Positions 34,143-42,173 are shown, counted from the first letter of the stretch. The stretch: DNA of 64,000 nt from Bacteroidota bacterium (GCA_023450085.1 JAEXHI010000022.1:124001-188000); one strand, 5' to 3'. Numbers and translations: made by a program. Notes: a model not told the origin generated them from the sequence alone.

Positions 34143-34350
34143 AGGAATTGGGAGTTAGGACATGGTGCATATCTCTTTTTTTCACTGTTCCCTTATTGCT
34201 AGTAGATCAGGAAGGAAGCTTAGGTAAAAAGAAAGTGAGTATAGGGGCTTTAGATAAACCAAATAATTCAGGGGAGATTACTTAATATAGTTCACTTTGA
34301 AAGAACTGAGGAAGCGATATACGGATTGTTTTTTATACTTTTATCTTACT

Positions 34351-34395
34351 AATTACTATAATCACCAATTATTTTCAAGGGTGATTATAGTAATT
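34351..34395 (-). terminator. Long perfect stem-loop at the end of the peptide operon
   Basis: AATTACTATAATCACC (34351-34366) and GGTGATTATAGTAATT (34380-34395) form a perfect 16-bp stem with a 13-nt loop. It lies 20 bp after the stop of the Cys-rich peptide gene and probably ends this operon. Confidence 0.75.
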
Positions 34396-34414
34396 GAGCT
34401 TAGTAAAATTCAAT

Positions 34415-34660
34415 CTATGTGTTGGAAACACATTTTTTAACGCAACGTCCATTAATGGTACAATATTCTTCCAAGTGCATTCCATTTGGACATCTGCCAC
34501 CGGGAAGAGGGTCAATAACAAGAGCACGTATTTGTAAACTCTCCACTTCAAAATCTCCCATGTTATTGTCTGATAGGTATTTGTTGACGTAGTCGATGAT
34601 TTTTTTTTGCTTTACAAAACTAGAAAGTGATTTGTGCTGATTTTTTTTTAATCTGGCCAT
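34415..34660 (-). CDS. Small Cys-rich peptide with a double-glycine motif, function unknown
   Basis: 81 aa. The N-terminal half is basic and helical (MARLKKNQHKSLSSFVKQKKI), a middle part is acidic, and LPGG precedes a C-terminal segment RCPNGMHLEEYCTINGRCVKKC with four cysteines. The arrangement resembles a precursor with a leader, a GG site and a disulfide- or thioether-capable core, but no transporter, C39 peptidase or modifying enzyme is nearby and there is no Sec signal. It is the last gene of a tight operon, 4 bp after the lipoprotein gene. Alternatively it is a cytoplasmic metal- or partner-binding protein. I do not recognise a family. Confidence 0.6.
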   Translation of the reverse strand: MARLKKNQHKSLSSFVKQKKIIDYVNKYLSDNNMGDFEVESLQIRALVIDPLPGGRCPNGMHLEEYCTINGRCVKKCVSNT

Positions 34661-34664
34661 AGTA

Positions 34665-35399
34665 TTAAAGATTGATGGTTAAAATTATAGAGTCATTAAT
34701 GATACTTGGGTTGCCGGAAGCGTCGAGTACTGTACAACGAATACGGATATTGGTGCCAATGGGCAGGGATGGGGCAGCATATACTGCACTTACTTTTGAA
34801 CTGTCGCTCGTAGCCGATATCACATTTCTGAAACGGCCATTTGCGGCACCTCCAGATGGAAGTAAATCTTCAAAAAGCACTTTTTGTCCTGCAGATACAA
34901 AGCCGCCGTTGTTGTTTTTAAGGTAGGCTGTTAGGCTTATTTCGCTAGCAAAATTGGCTGCGATACCAAATGCTGAAGGCTCAATTTTGATGGATTGCGT
35001 TACCGATGGCATCGCTGTGAGTTTTTTCTCTAATCGGTATTCATCATAAGGACTATCAAATTCCGGTTTTGCCGAAACAGTGATTTCTCCCGGTTTGGTA
35101 GAAACCTTGAAACTGGTTTTTGCCATTAATACTCCATCAATGTATTCTGCCTTAACGGTTTTCTTCGCTCCATCGCCAAATGAACCGTTACTTGTGGTAA
35201 AGATGATATTTCTACGATCGGCATTCGCTTCGCTATTGAGCTTTACCGTAAGGGTAACAGCGGTATTACCGTCAGCAATGATTTCGGTTTTGTCAACCGT
35301 GAAGTCTGTAAGCACTTCATTAATGGATACGCTTTTCTTACATCCAGCAAGAAAGGCCAAAAAGAGCACAAAGCCCAATAATTTGTTGGTTGTTCTCAT
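34665..35399 (-). CDS. Lipoprotein with bacterial Ig-like (invasin/Big_1-type) domains
   Basis: 244 aa with lipobox LAGC (Cys20) followed by KKS. Two Ig-like units are visible: FTVDKTEIIADGNTAVTLTVKLNSEANADRRNIIFTTSNGSFG...KTSFKVSTKPGEITVSAKPE and a second from about 140 (ISLTAYLKNNNGGFVSAGQKVLFEDL...GRFRNVISATSDSSKVSAVYAA). Such domains form stalks or adhesins. Its ATG overlaps the stop of the upstream OM-protein gene (ATGA). It is likely anchored in the outer membrane and may work with that protein. Confidence 0.75.
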   Translation of the reverse strand: MRTTNKLLGFVLFLAFLAGCKKSVSINEVLTDFTVDKTEIIADGNTAVTLTVKLNSEANADRRNIIFTTSNGSFGDGAKKTVKAEYIDGVLMAKTSFKVSTKPGEITVSAKPEFDSPYDEYRLEKKLTAMPSVTQSIKIEPSAFGIAANFASEISLTAYLKNNNGGFVSAGQKVLFEDLLPSGGAANGRFRNVISATSDSSKVSAVYAAPSLPIGTNIRIRCTVLDASGNPSIINDSIILTINL

Positions 35400-36997
35400 T
35401 TGAATAAAATTGACGTGACGTCTTTAAGTCCTTGGATAAAATCAATGTCAACTGATAGGGAGGCATAACCACCGGCTACTACCTTTTTCTTGGAAATTAA
35501 TGGATTGAATGAATCCCGTTTCATTATTGCTGTTCCGGCACTAAATTTAAAGGCTCGGTAAAATCGGAATGCCGGACCTATGAGCAGTGAAGTGTTGTTG
35601 TAAAGGTTGTCAAAGCTTGCATTGGGAATACTTCCCAGGGTAAAACCTAAATTTAAGGAAAGATGTTGCCAAATGCTGCGAGTGGCAATGGCATCATAAT
35701 CGGGCCCTTTTTGCTTGTTCAAACTATCAAGCTTAGATCTGCGATAAAATGAGGATCTTCGTGTATTTTTATCAATAGGCCTGAAATAGATGCTAACCCC
35801 CCAGTACATGCGTGGAATATAGGTAAGTTTATTATCTGTTCCTCTCATCAAGATATTGGTTAGCCCGGCATCAAGAAATAATACATTGCCACCAGCAGTT
35901 TTTAGATCACTGGCTACGGTACTGCCCGAAAGTAGTACGGCCGAATTGAGATTTTCGTTGTCGTCGATAAAATTGTTAATTTCCTGCTCGCAATCCTGTA
36001 GGAATTTAAGATTTAGTTTGATGGCATTGATATGGTCTCGTAGTTTTGCCCTAACTTGGTTAAGTGCTACTGGAGCTCCTTTTACCTTAACAGTGTCGGA
36101 ACCGGCAAGCAGTATATTTTCCAACGGAGCCAATAAGGCGTCGAAATAACTTTTATTTGATTTGAGATTGTTGATCCTTGCCACCAGATTTATCTTATCG
36201 GCAGTGTCTGCATTTGGGTATTTAACTATATCTATGTAGCCGTTAATAGTGGCATCGTAACGTTTATCGCTGATGATGGAAAGTAGTAACCGGGTATCTT
36301 TATAAATTGGTAATTCCTTGGTAGAAGCCATTCCCATAGCAATCAAGTCTTCGGCATTTAGTGAAGTGGTCTTTGTGTCTACATTTGCTTTAATGCGTGC
36401 ATAAACAGGTTGTAACTTTGCCTGATAAAAATTTTTGTATTGTTGGGCATCTAAAGTAGTATAGGTGGTATAGGTGTTTCCTAGGTACATGGTCTTTCTA
36501 AAATTGTCAAAGTTTTTTTTTGCCTTTGCTTCATCCCCCAGTTCTAGTAATCGATTGGTCTCCATCAGCATGATTCTACTGGTAGGAACTACTTTGTATA
36601 CCACATGTACGTCAAATAAAGTATTGGGCTTAAGTGGGTCAAAATAGATAATTAGCTTTTCGGCTCCAACCTTATAGCTCAACTCCTTATCAAAAATAAC
36701 AACATCAGTGTATACGCCTTGGTCATTTCTGATCCTATTGGTAGTTTTTTCCCTAACTCCGTCAACAATTTTCGAACGGAAAAGGAAAATTTTCTTGATG
36801 TTCTTTCCAGAAAGGCTATCTACCATAAGTGTAAATGGATGATCGAAAGGTATTTTTTTGTTGTCTTCTAGTTGATAGGTACTTAAGTTATATTTCAGTA
36901 TGTAGTCGGAGTACTGGGGGCCTTGTGAAAGTGCCATGAATGGCATAAATAGCCATAATACCACCAATAGTGGTTTGAGCGTAGTAATCTTCATCAT
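35396..36997 (-). CDS. Secreted/outer-membrane protein of unknown function
   Basis: 533 aa from ATG 36997 (or 36994); the TTG at 37021 is not needed. Signal peptide to about residue 25 (LFMPFMALSQG). The middle, about 140-340, is helical (NRLLELGDEAKAKKNFDNFRKTMYL, LRDHINAIKLNLKFLQDCEQEI). The last 130 residues have alternating beta-strands ending in a hydrophobic residue (YWGVSIYFRPI, HLSLNLGFTLGSI, SLLIGPAFRFYRAFKFSAGTAIMKR, VAGGYASLSVDIDF), like a small outer-membrane barrel or surface domain. No family recognised. The start is coupled to the 47-aa peptide gene and the stop to the lipoprotein gene, each by ATGA. Confidence 0.7.
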   Translation of the reverse strand: MMKITTLKPLLVVLWLFMPFMALSQGPQYSDYILKYNLSTYQLEDNKKIPFDHPFTLMVDSLSGKNIKKIFLFRSKIVDGVREKTTNRIRNDQGVYTDVVIFDKELSYKVGAEKLIIYFDPLKPNTLFDVHVVYKVVPTSRIMLMETNRLLELGDEAKAKKNFDNFRKTMYLGNTYTTYTTLDAQQYKNFYQAKLQPVYARIKANVDTKTTSLNAEDLIAMGMASTKELPIYKDTRLLLSIISDKRYDATINGYIDIVKYPNADTADKINLVARINNLKSNKSYFDALLAPLENILLAGSDTVKVKGAPVALNQVRAKLRDHINAIKLNLKFLQDCEQEINNFIDDNENLNSAVLLSGSTVASDLKTAGGNVLFLDAGLTNILMRGTDNKLTYIPRMYWGVSIYFRPIDKNTRRSSFYRRSKLDSLNKQKGPDYDAIATRSIWQHLSLNLGFTLGSIPNASFDNLYNNTSLLIGPAFRFYRAFKFSAGTAIMKRDSFNPLISKKKVVAGGYASLSVDIDFIQGLKDVTSILFK

Positions 36998-37137
36998 AGT
37001 TTTGGAGACATTAATATGCAATCTGTTTTTACCGATTTGTTTTGCGAAGACGCATGATGGCTAAATTTGATGGTTTTTTCTTTTTTACCGTCCTGAGCGC
37101 TGAGCTCCTCAACAGCTTTTTCAATTAATTCTTTCAT
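36994..37137 (-). CDS. 47-aa peptide, first gene of the operon
   Basis: From ATG 37137 the frame encodes MKELIEKAVEELSAQDGKKE, then a basic Lys/His/Ser-rich stretch, one Cys (TDCILMSPKL) and a stop that overlaps the ATG of the next gene (ATGA). The N-terminal 15 residues form an amphipathic acidic helix, as in some leader or immunity-type peptides. No signal peptide. It was missed by length cut-offs. The coupling to the next gene is the main support; it could instead be a translated leader that sets expression of the OM protein. Confidence 0.5.
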   Translation of the reverse strand: MKELIEKAVEELSAQDGKKEKTIKFSHHASSQNKSVKTDCILMSPKL

Positions 37138-37470
37138 AAATGATCATTTGGTTAATTTTTTTGGTGTAATATTCTAATTAATCCTCCATAGGAGGTTCAA
37201 GGGTTAATTCGGCTAAGCAATGGTGTAGTGGAAAGAGCTTGGTAATGAGAGGGGTAAGGGCTTTAATTTATATTTAAAGTTGCTGAATATAATTGAAGTT
37301 TGGAAGGGTATTTTTACCCTTTTTATTTTCGTAAATACCTTACTTATTTATCTTACAACTTAATGGAGTGTGCTGAATTTCAGTGCAAATAATAAGCTAG
37401 TATAGTTAAAACCCAAGCCAAGCCAAGGCTTTTTCCCTAAGCATTAAAACTTGCGTTAAGTTGGGTAGGT
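37138..37470. other. Gene-free upstream region with two dyads and a family C repeat
   Basis: 37183-37195 is CCTCC-ATA-GGAGG, about 45 bp upstream of the 47-aa peptide start. 37304-37321 is AAGGGTA-TTTT-TACCCTT followed by TTTATTTT, terminator-like on the plus strand. 37404-37456 holds GCCAAGGC and the family C motif GCATTAAAACTTGCGTT. No frame longer than about ten codons and no consensus -7 box was found on the minus strand. Confidence 0.6.
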
Positions 37471-37809
37471 TTATGCAATGGAAGCAAAGAAGGCCTTGGC
37501 CCAATCCAAATCTTCTTCTTGTGTAATGGAAATTACGCATACCAGTATTTGGTTTTCGGATGACTTTGAGCCTTTTAACTGCCAGCCATTGTCGTCTTTT
37601 TTTATCACTGGATCAGTTGTGTTAGGCAATAATGAAGGGCCTTTACCCGAAATCTTAAGTACTGAAAAGTAAATTATACGGCTTTCATCTTCATTAATAT
37701 ATTGCACTGAATCGGTACTCTGGATTTTTTTAAACCCAGGAATATCATCAATATGCCAATGAGTGACGATGAGGCTTTCTTTACTTTTTTTCTTTAACCA
37801 ATTGAACAT
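37471..37809 (-). CDS. Hypothetical cytoplasmic protein, 112 aa
   Basis: No signal peptide or membrane helix. Sequence starts MFNWLKKKSKESLIVTHWHI and has a two-layer alpha/beta look (SVQYINEDESRIIYFSVLKISG, NGWQLKGSKSSENQILVCVISI, EEDLDWAKAFFASIA). No family recognised. It is monocistronic, with a family C motif 15 bp after its stop. Confidence 0.6.
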   Translation of the reverse strand: MFNWLKKKSKESLIVTHWHIDDIPGFKKIQSTDSVQYINEDESRIIYFSVLKISGKGPSLLPNTTDPVIKKDDNGWQLKGSKSSENQILVCVISITQEEDLDWAKAFFASIA

Positions 37810-37893
37810 GTATCAACAAAACTAGGTAAAAAGGGGGTAAAGGACAATGGATAAAATGATAAAGATATATAAGATTTAATGCTAACCGCTTTC

Positions 37894-37922
37894 CCTTTGG
37901 TTAGCGTGACTACCAACCAATG
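37894..37922 (+). repeat. Family B hairpin, degenerate copy
   Basis: CCTTTGGTTAGCGTGACTAC CAACCAATG: GGTTAG..CTACCAACC inverted arms. Compare TTGGTTGGTG..CACCAACCAA at 19541 and 39341. Confidence 0.6.
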
Positions 37923-37948
37923 CCATCTTTATAAATACCTGTCATTTT

Positions 37949-37979
37949 TTTGAAAATTGTATCATCGCACCTATTTTTG
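37949..37979 (+). promoter_or_regulatory. Promoter of the Crp-family gene
   Basis: TTTG (37949-37952), 19 bp, TATTTTTG (37972-37979): an exact Bacteroidota -33/-7 pair. The start of transcription is expected near 37986, giving a leader of about 41 nt. Confidence 0.75.
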
Positions 37980-38026
37980 AGTGGGTATAAGGTAACACAG
38001 ACCACAGCAACAACCCCCTAAAAACA

Positions 38027-38605
38027 ATGCAGGACATCCTATTTGATTTTATCTCAAAATACGTTTCTCTAACAGATGAAGAGAAGAACGCCATCCTTTC
38101 GCTCGACCTATTCCGCTCCGTTAAGAAAGGAACGGTTTTACTTAAAGAGGGACAAAAATCAAAAGACAGCTACTTTGTTTTAAAGGGCTGTATAAGGACC
38201 TATTATATTTTAGATGGCGAAGAGAGAACAACGGCCTTTTATACCGAAATGGAAGCTTTAACACCTCCCTGTGTCATCAGTAAAAAGCCGTCTGACCATT
38301 ATATCACCTGTGTAGAAGACACGATCCTTCTCGTTTCAAATGCAGATATGGAAGTGGAAGTAAACCGCAAATTTCCAAAGTTTGAAACCATGTGCAGGAT
38401 ATTGTCTGAAGAAATTTTAGCCAAACAGCGAATAGACTTTGACGAGTTTAAGACTTCTTCACCAGAACAACGTTACTTAAATTTATTACAGAAAAGGCCA
38501 GACCTTATCCAACGTGTGCCCCAATATCAATTAGCGAGCTATTTAGGCATTAAACCTGCCTCTTTGAGTAGGGTAAGAGCAAGAATTATGGAGAAAAAAA
38601 GCTAG
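38027..38605 (+). CDS. Crp/Fnr-family transcriptional regulator
   Basis: 192 aa. N-terminal cyclic-nucleotide-binding-like barrel (LFRSVKKGTVLLKEGQKSKDSYFVLKGCIRTYYIL, TERE-like EERTTAFYTE) and a C-terminal winged helix (QYQLASYLGIKPASLSRVRARI). The phosphate-binding cassette of true CRP is not conserved, so cAMP binding is doubtful. It sits 80 bp before a secreted-protein gene and may regulate it. Confidence 0.9.
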   Translation: MQDILFDFISKYVSLTDEEKNAILSLDLFRSVKKGTVLLKEGQKSKDSYFVLKGCIRTYYILDGEERTTAFYTEMEALTPPCVISKKPSDHYITCVEDTILLVSNADMEVEVNRKFPKFETMCRILSEEILAKQRIDFDEFKTSSPEQRYLNLLQKRPDLIQRVPQYQLASYLGIKPASLSRVRARIMEKKS

Positions 38606-38652
38606 GCCTCATTTCTTAACTTAAGTGAACGAATAGTGGCCCTCTGCCCATC

Positions 38653-38660
38653 TAATTTTG
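38653..38660 (+). promoter_or_regulatory. -7 box of the 38685 gene
   Basis: TAATTTTG matches TAnnTTTG. The leader to ATG 38685 would be about 18 nt. So this gene has its own promoter apart from the Crp-family gene. Confidence 0.5.
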
Positions 38661-38684
38661 CATATCATTTAAAAAACTAATCAT

Positions 38685-39311
38685 ATGCAGAAAAAGATTT
38701 TATGGGTGGTACTTGTCTTCATGTTGGCAAGCACTTTACCAGCCAATGCGCAACATGCCCAAGCAGACAGTACTTATAAAAAGTATTTTATTGGGAGTAC
38801 TTTCTTGATGTTAGGAAATTTTATTCCCGATGACCCAAACCCACCTCATTTTATACAGCTTAACGTTGGATATCGGATTACCCCCAAAGATGTTGTTTTC
38901 TTGGAATTAAAAAGATCGAGGTTTGCTTTTCCGCTAGGGATCCCTTGGGGGAAATCATTTGATGCACCAGGAGAAAATTATCCTGGACATATACGCCAAA
39001 ATGTGATTGGCTTGGCATACAATCGTTTTTGGTGGAAAGGATTGTATACTGCCGTTCATGCCATGAATGCCTTTCAAAGATATTATGATGAAGACGATCA
39101 AAAGATAGCGAATGGCTTCACGTTATTTATGACCTATCGTTTGGGTTATCAGCTTCAAATACTTAAAAACCGTTTCTTTTTTGAACCATCTGTTGGTTTA
39201 ACTCATTGGCCTATCAAAACCAATACCCCAGCTTCTTTTAAAGAAAAGGAAAGTAAATGGCCCAGATACTTTGGCTTTGAGCCCGGACTTCATTTTGGGG
39301 TTAATTTTTAG
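38685..39311 (+). CDS. Exported small beta-barrel-like protein, function unknown
   Basis: 208 aa with a signal peptide (1-22, PANAQ). The mature part is rich in alternating aromatic strands (YFIGSTFLMLGNF, FIQLNVGYRITPKDVVFLELKRS, RQNVIGLAYNRFWWKGLYTAVHAMNAFQRYY, GFTLFMTYRLGYQLQIL, FFFEPSVGLTHWP) and ends in GLHFGVNF with a terminal Phe, a frequent outer-membrane barrel signature. No family named. Confidence 0.7.
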   Translation: MQKKILWVVLVFMLASTLPANAQHAQADSTYKKYFIGSTFLMLGNFIPDDPNPPHFIQLNVGYRITPKDVVFLELKRSRFAFPLGIPWGKSFDAPGENYPGHIRQNVIGLAYNRFWWKGLYTAVHAMNAFQRYYDEDDQKIANGFTLFMTYRLGYQLQILKNRFFFEPSVGLTHWPIKTNTPASFKEKESKWPRYFGFEPGLHFGVNF

Positions 39312-39338
39312 CAGGTATTTGTGGATGCAGGAAAAAAA

Positions 39339-39437
39339 CTTTGGTTGGTGTGATCACCAACCACTGGCGTAGCTAACAATTGTTTTAACCTACTACAACC
39401 AAAGCCCAAGTCGTATCTTGGGCACTAAAACTTGCGC
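39339..39437 (+). repeat. Composite repeat: family B hairpin plus family C hairpin/motif
   Basis: TGGTTGGTG-TGAT-CACCAACCA (39342-39363) followed by GCCCAAG-TCGTAT-CTTGGGC (39404-39423) and ACTAAAACTTGCGC (39424-39437). The motif GCACTAAAACTTGCGC recurs at 22042 and, as GCATTAAAACTTGCGT, at 37441. Confidence 0.75.
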
Positions 39438-39498
39438 TGATAATGCAATAGATTGTTGTACTTTTATGATCATTAGCTTTTAACCTCTCTCTCTAGCC

Positions 39499-40098
39499 AT
39501 GAACGAACTCATTGACGAAATCAAAAAAATTGAACACGGGTTTAAGCATATCATTAATGCAGGCGATATTATTTTAGCAAACAAGGCCGAAGAGCATTTT
39601 GATGTTGCCGTTAAATTCCTGTCTGATGAAAGCTATCAAGTAAGAATGTTGGCTACCTATTTGTTAGGGCAGCTTTCAAACCATAATTCCCAAGCACTTA
39701 CCCTGCTTGAAACTACAGTTGCCCTGGACGAGAACTGGCGTGTGCAAGAAATGTTGGCCAAAGCTTTTGACGCTTATTGCCATGCCATGGGTTACGAAAA
39801 AAGCTTGAACAAAATAAAGGAGTGGCTTAGCAACGAAAACCCGAACGTAAAGCGGGCCGTTACCGAAGGGCTTCGCATTTGGACAGGCCGACCTTATTTT
39901 AAAGAAAACCCAATCACTGCCATACAGCTCATCAGTCAAAATAAATCAGACGAGAGCGAATACCTACGGAAATCAGTAGGTAATGCACTACGAGACATCG
40001 GCAAAAAGCATAAAGATGAAGTGCTTAACGAAATTGCCAAGTGGGATTTGACAGATAAAAAGACCGCGTTTACCTATCAACTTGCTAAAGGGAAATAA
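39499..40098 (+). CDS. HEAT-repeat protein, DNA-alkylation-repair-like
   Basis: 199 aa, entirely helical. Repeats such as VAVKFLSDESYQVRMLATYLLGQL, NWRVQEMLAKAFDAYCHAMG, NPNVKRAVTEGLRIWTGRPYFKENPITAIQLI and SEYLRKSVGNALRDIGKKHKDEVLNEI resemble AlkC/AlkD-like HEAT proteins that bind DNA and remove alkylated bases. The catalytic Asp of AlkD was not identified, so the repair role is uncertain. It stands alone. Confidence 0.7.
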   Translation: MNELIDEIKKIEHGFKHIINAGDIILANKAEEHFDVAVKFLSDESYQVRMLATYLLGQLSNHNSQALTLLETTVALDENWRVQEMLAKAFDAYCHAMGYEKSLNKIKEWLSNENPNVKRAVTEGLRIWTGRPYFKENPITAIQLISQNKSDESEYLRKSVGNALRDIGKKHKDEVLNEIAKWDLTDKKTAFTYQLAKGK

Positions 40099-40124
40099 AT
40101 CATCCAATCCCCCTTGAAAAAACA

Positions 40125-40160
40125 TTTCTATCCCTGAAAAGTCCATTTTATCCCCCTCAA
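40125..40160 (+). promoter_or_regulatory. Putative LytTR-type operator (two direct repeats), kinase gene copy
   Basis: TTTCTATCCC (40125-40134) and TTTTATCCCC (40146-40155) are direct repeats, ATCCC to ATCCC 20 bp apart. A looser third copy (AATCCCCC) lies about 23 bp upstream. The second CCC ends 30 bp before the -7 box. The same pair occurs at 43010-43039 before the T9SS-sorted gene. LytTR proteins bind paired direct repeats about two turns apart (family knowledge). Confidence 0.6.
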
Positions 40161-40183
40161 TGCCGATGAATGGAAAGAAGTTT

Positions 40184-40191
40184 TATATTTG
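40184..40191 (+). promoter_or_regulatory. -7 box of the kinase gene
   Basis: TATATTTG matches the -7 consensus exactly; the start of transcription is expected near 40197. This decides the kinase start at ATG 40209 rather than the ATG at 40170, which would be upstream of the promoter. Confidence 0.65.
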
Positions 40192-40208
40192 ATATCTCAG
40201 GTTTGGTA

Positions 40209-42173
40209 ATGCTTTTAAAATATTCTTTTCTATTCTTGTTGGTGTGGTTTTGGAGCGGTTTGGCTATGGCGCAAGAAGCTGAATTGGCAAGCGCCATTGC
40301 ACGAATGGAAAAAGCTACTTCTGGGGAACGTATACGTGCAGTTTGTATGTATTTCGATAGCAATGTACACAGCAGGGCGCCTGAAAAATTCGATGCCCTG
40401 CTTGCCAAATCTTACCGCCTTGCCGAAAGGGATAAGGACAATGATTTTAAGGAATACTTGGATTTTTACCAGAGAATGGAAGGTATTTTGCGCATTAGCG
40501 ATAAAGATCCTGCAGCTAGAGAAGCAAAAATGCCCAAGCTCATAGAGGAAGTATTAAGCTATTACGAAAACTCAAGTGATGAACGCTTTATTGCCATTTG
40601 CAATGCCTACATCGGGCATCATTATTTCATCACCAAGGAATATGCAAAAAGTTTAGAAAAGCTGCTGTTAGCCGACCAAGGGTTTAAGAAAGTAGGTTAC
40701 CACAAATTCCCTGACATTGGCAAGCACCTGCATGGCATTGCGCTGGTGTTCTATTTTTTCAGAAATTATGAAAAAGTGGCCGAGCTGATGGAAATTTCTA
40801 CGCAGTGCCCTCCGTATTTCAGAAACCTGAACATCCAAAGATATAATACACTGGGTGCGGCCTACGCGCACCTCAAACAATATGACCAAGCCATCAAAGC
40901 TTTCCTTAAAACTAAGCAAACGGCAATGGCTTATAAAGATGATTTCTGGATTGCCTATGCGTCCCGCAACCTGGCAAATATTTATCTGGAAAAGCAAGAC
41001 TATTCCCAAGCGCTGGATTTATATGAAAGCAACCTAAAATTTATAGCGCCAATAGGTAAAGCCAATCCAAGGGAGTATGCAGAGTATCTTTTGGGAATGG
41101 CGAAAACCTACGTTTTTTTAGGAAAATTAAGCAAGGCCCAAAATACGCTCGATAAGGTAACCTACCAAAAAAACACGCAAACAAAGGAACCGATGTTTCT
41201 TTTTGGAATACCCTATCAGGACATTAATTACTGGACTGATTTTTACGACGTACAGCGGAGGTATCATTATGCCATTAAAGCGTATGAAAAAGCATATCGC
41301 TACGCGGATAGCCTTTATGCAATGAAGTATAGGGTAGACAGCCTTTTTAACGGCCTGGAAATAAAGGTGGCCCAAAATAGGATCGAGACACAAAACAAAC
41401 AACATCAGAACGAAAAAAAGGAAGCCACCATTGAGCGCAAAAACCAACAGATCATTTTAATTGGTAGTTTGTTAGCGGTAATTGCCCTTGCTTCGGTGTT
41501 GATCGTCAGAAAAAACAGGCAAATCAACAGGCAAAATAAAGTGATTAGCGCACAGTTGGGCGAACTGACCAAAACCCTAGGACAAAAGCAAATGCTGTTG
41601 TCGGAACTCCAGCATCGTGTAAAAAACAATCTACAGCACGTGATCAGTATCTTGGAAATCCAAAAGGAATCGGTTGATTTTAATAACATCGACGAGCTGA
41701 TCAGGGGCAATCAGAACCGCATCCACTCCATGGCCCTGCTGCATAAAAAACTGAACGTGGCCGACAATGTAAATGAGGTGGATTTGAATAGGTATGTTAC
41801 GGAGCTTGCCGAATTGGTAAAGGATTCATACGATAGCCATCACAAGAAAGTTAATCTGTACATTAAGTGTGAGGTAGCAACCATTTCCATAGAAAAAGCA
41901 TTGCCTTTGGGTCTCATTATTGTAGAGCTGGTGAGCAATAGCATGAAACATGCCTTTAAAAAACGAAACATTGGGATCATTAATATTGAAATCACCAAAA
42001 ACGAGGATCAAAACCTACTTTACTATTCAGATAATGGTAGTGGCTTTGATTTTAATAAAGCAAGTGAAAAAGGATTGGGACAGGAAATTATTAAAGGCCT
42101 GATTGACCAATTGGACGGAAACATACAAACCAGTAGCGACAGTGGCTTTGAGCTAAAGGTTTATTTTAAATAG
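40209..42173 (+). CDS. TPR-containing sensor histidine kinase (HisKA_2 / HWE-like)
   Basis: 654 aa from ATG 40209. Signal peptide 1-22 (FWSGLAMAQ), tetratricopeptide-like helices to about residue 370 (YNTLGAAYAHLKQYDQAIKAFLKT, ASRNLANIYLEKQDYSQALDLYESN), a coiled segment, one membrane helix (IILIGSLLAVIALASVLIV), then the HisKA_2 dimerisation domain with phospho-His in LLSELQHRVKNNLQHVISIL and a HATPase with IIVELVSNSMKHAF and DNGSGFD. Periplasmic TPRs probably sense a protein or peptide partner. The gene is 64 bp upstream of the LytTR regulator and forms one operon with it. Confidence 0.9.
   Translation: MLLKYSFLFLLVWFWSGLAMAQEAELASAIARMEKATSGERIRAVCMYFDSNVHSRAPEKFDALLAKSYRLAERDKDNDFKEYLDFYQRMEGILRISDKDPAAREAKMPKLIEEVLSYYENSSDERFIAICNAYIGHHYFITKEYAKSLEKLLLADQGFKKVGYHKFPDIGKHLHGIALVFYFFRNYEKVAELMEISTQCPPYFRNLNIQRYNTLGAAYAHLKQYDQAIKAFLKTKQTAMAYKDDFWIAYASRNLANIYLEKQDYSQALDLYESNLKFIAPIGKANPREYAEYLLGMAKTYVFLGKLSKAQNTLDKVTYQKNTQTKEPMFLFGIPYQDINYWTDFYDVQRRYHYAIKAYEKAYRYADSLYAMKYRVDSLFNGLEIKVAQNRIETQNKQHQNEKKEATIERKNQQIILIGSLLAVIALASVLIVRKNRQINRQNKVISAQLGELTKTLGQKQMLLSELQHRVKNNLQHVISILEIQKESVDFNNIDELIRGNQNRIHSMALLHKKLNVADNVNEVDLNRYVTELAELVKDSYDSHHKKVNLYIKCEVATISIEKALPLGLIIVELVSNSMKHAFKKRNIGIINIEITKNEDQNLLYYSDNGSGFDFNKASEKGLGQEIIKGLIDQLDGNIQTSSDSGFELKVYFK

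Noticed and set aside
34415..34660. Lanthipeptide or other RiPP precursor
   Set aside because: The LPGG and Cys tail are suggestive, but no modification enzyme, protease or transporter is in the window and the leader does not match the known GG-leader pattern, so I only call it a Cys-rich peptide.
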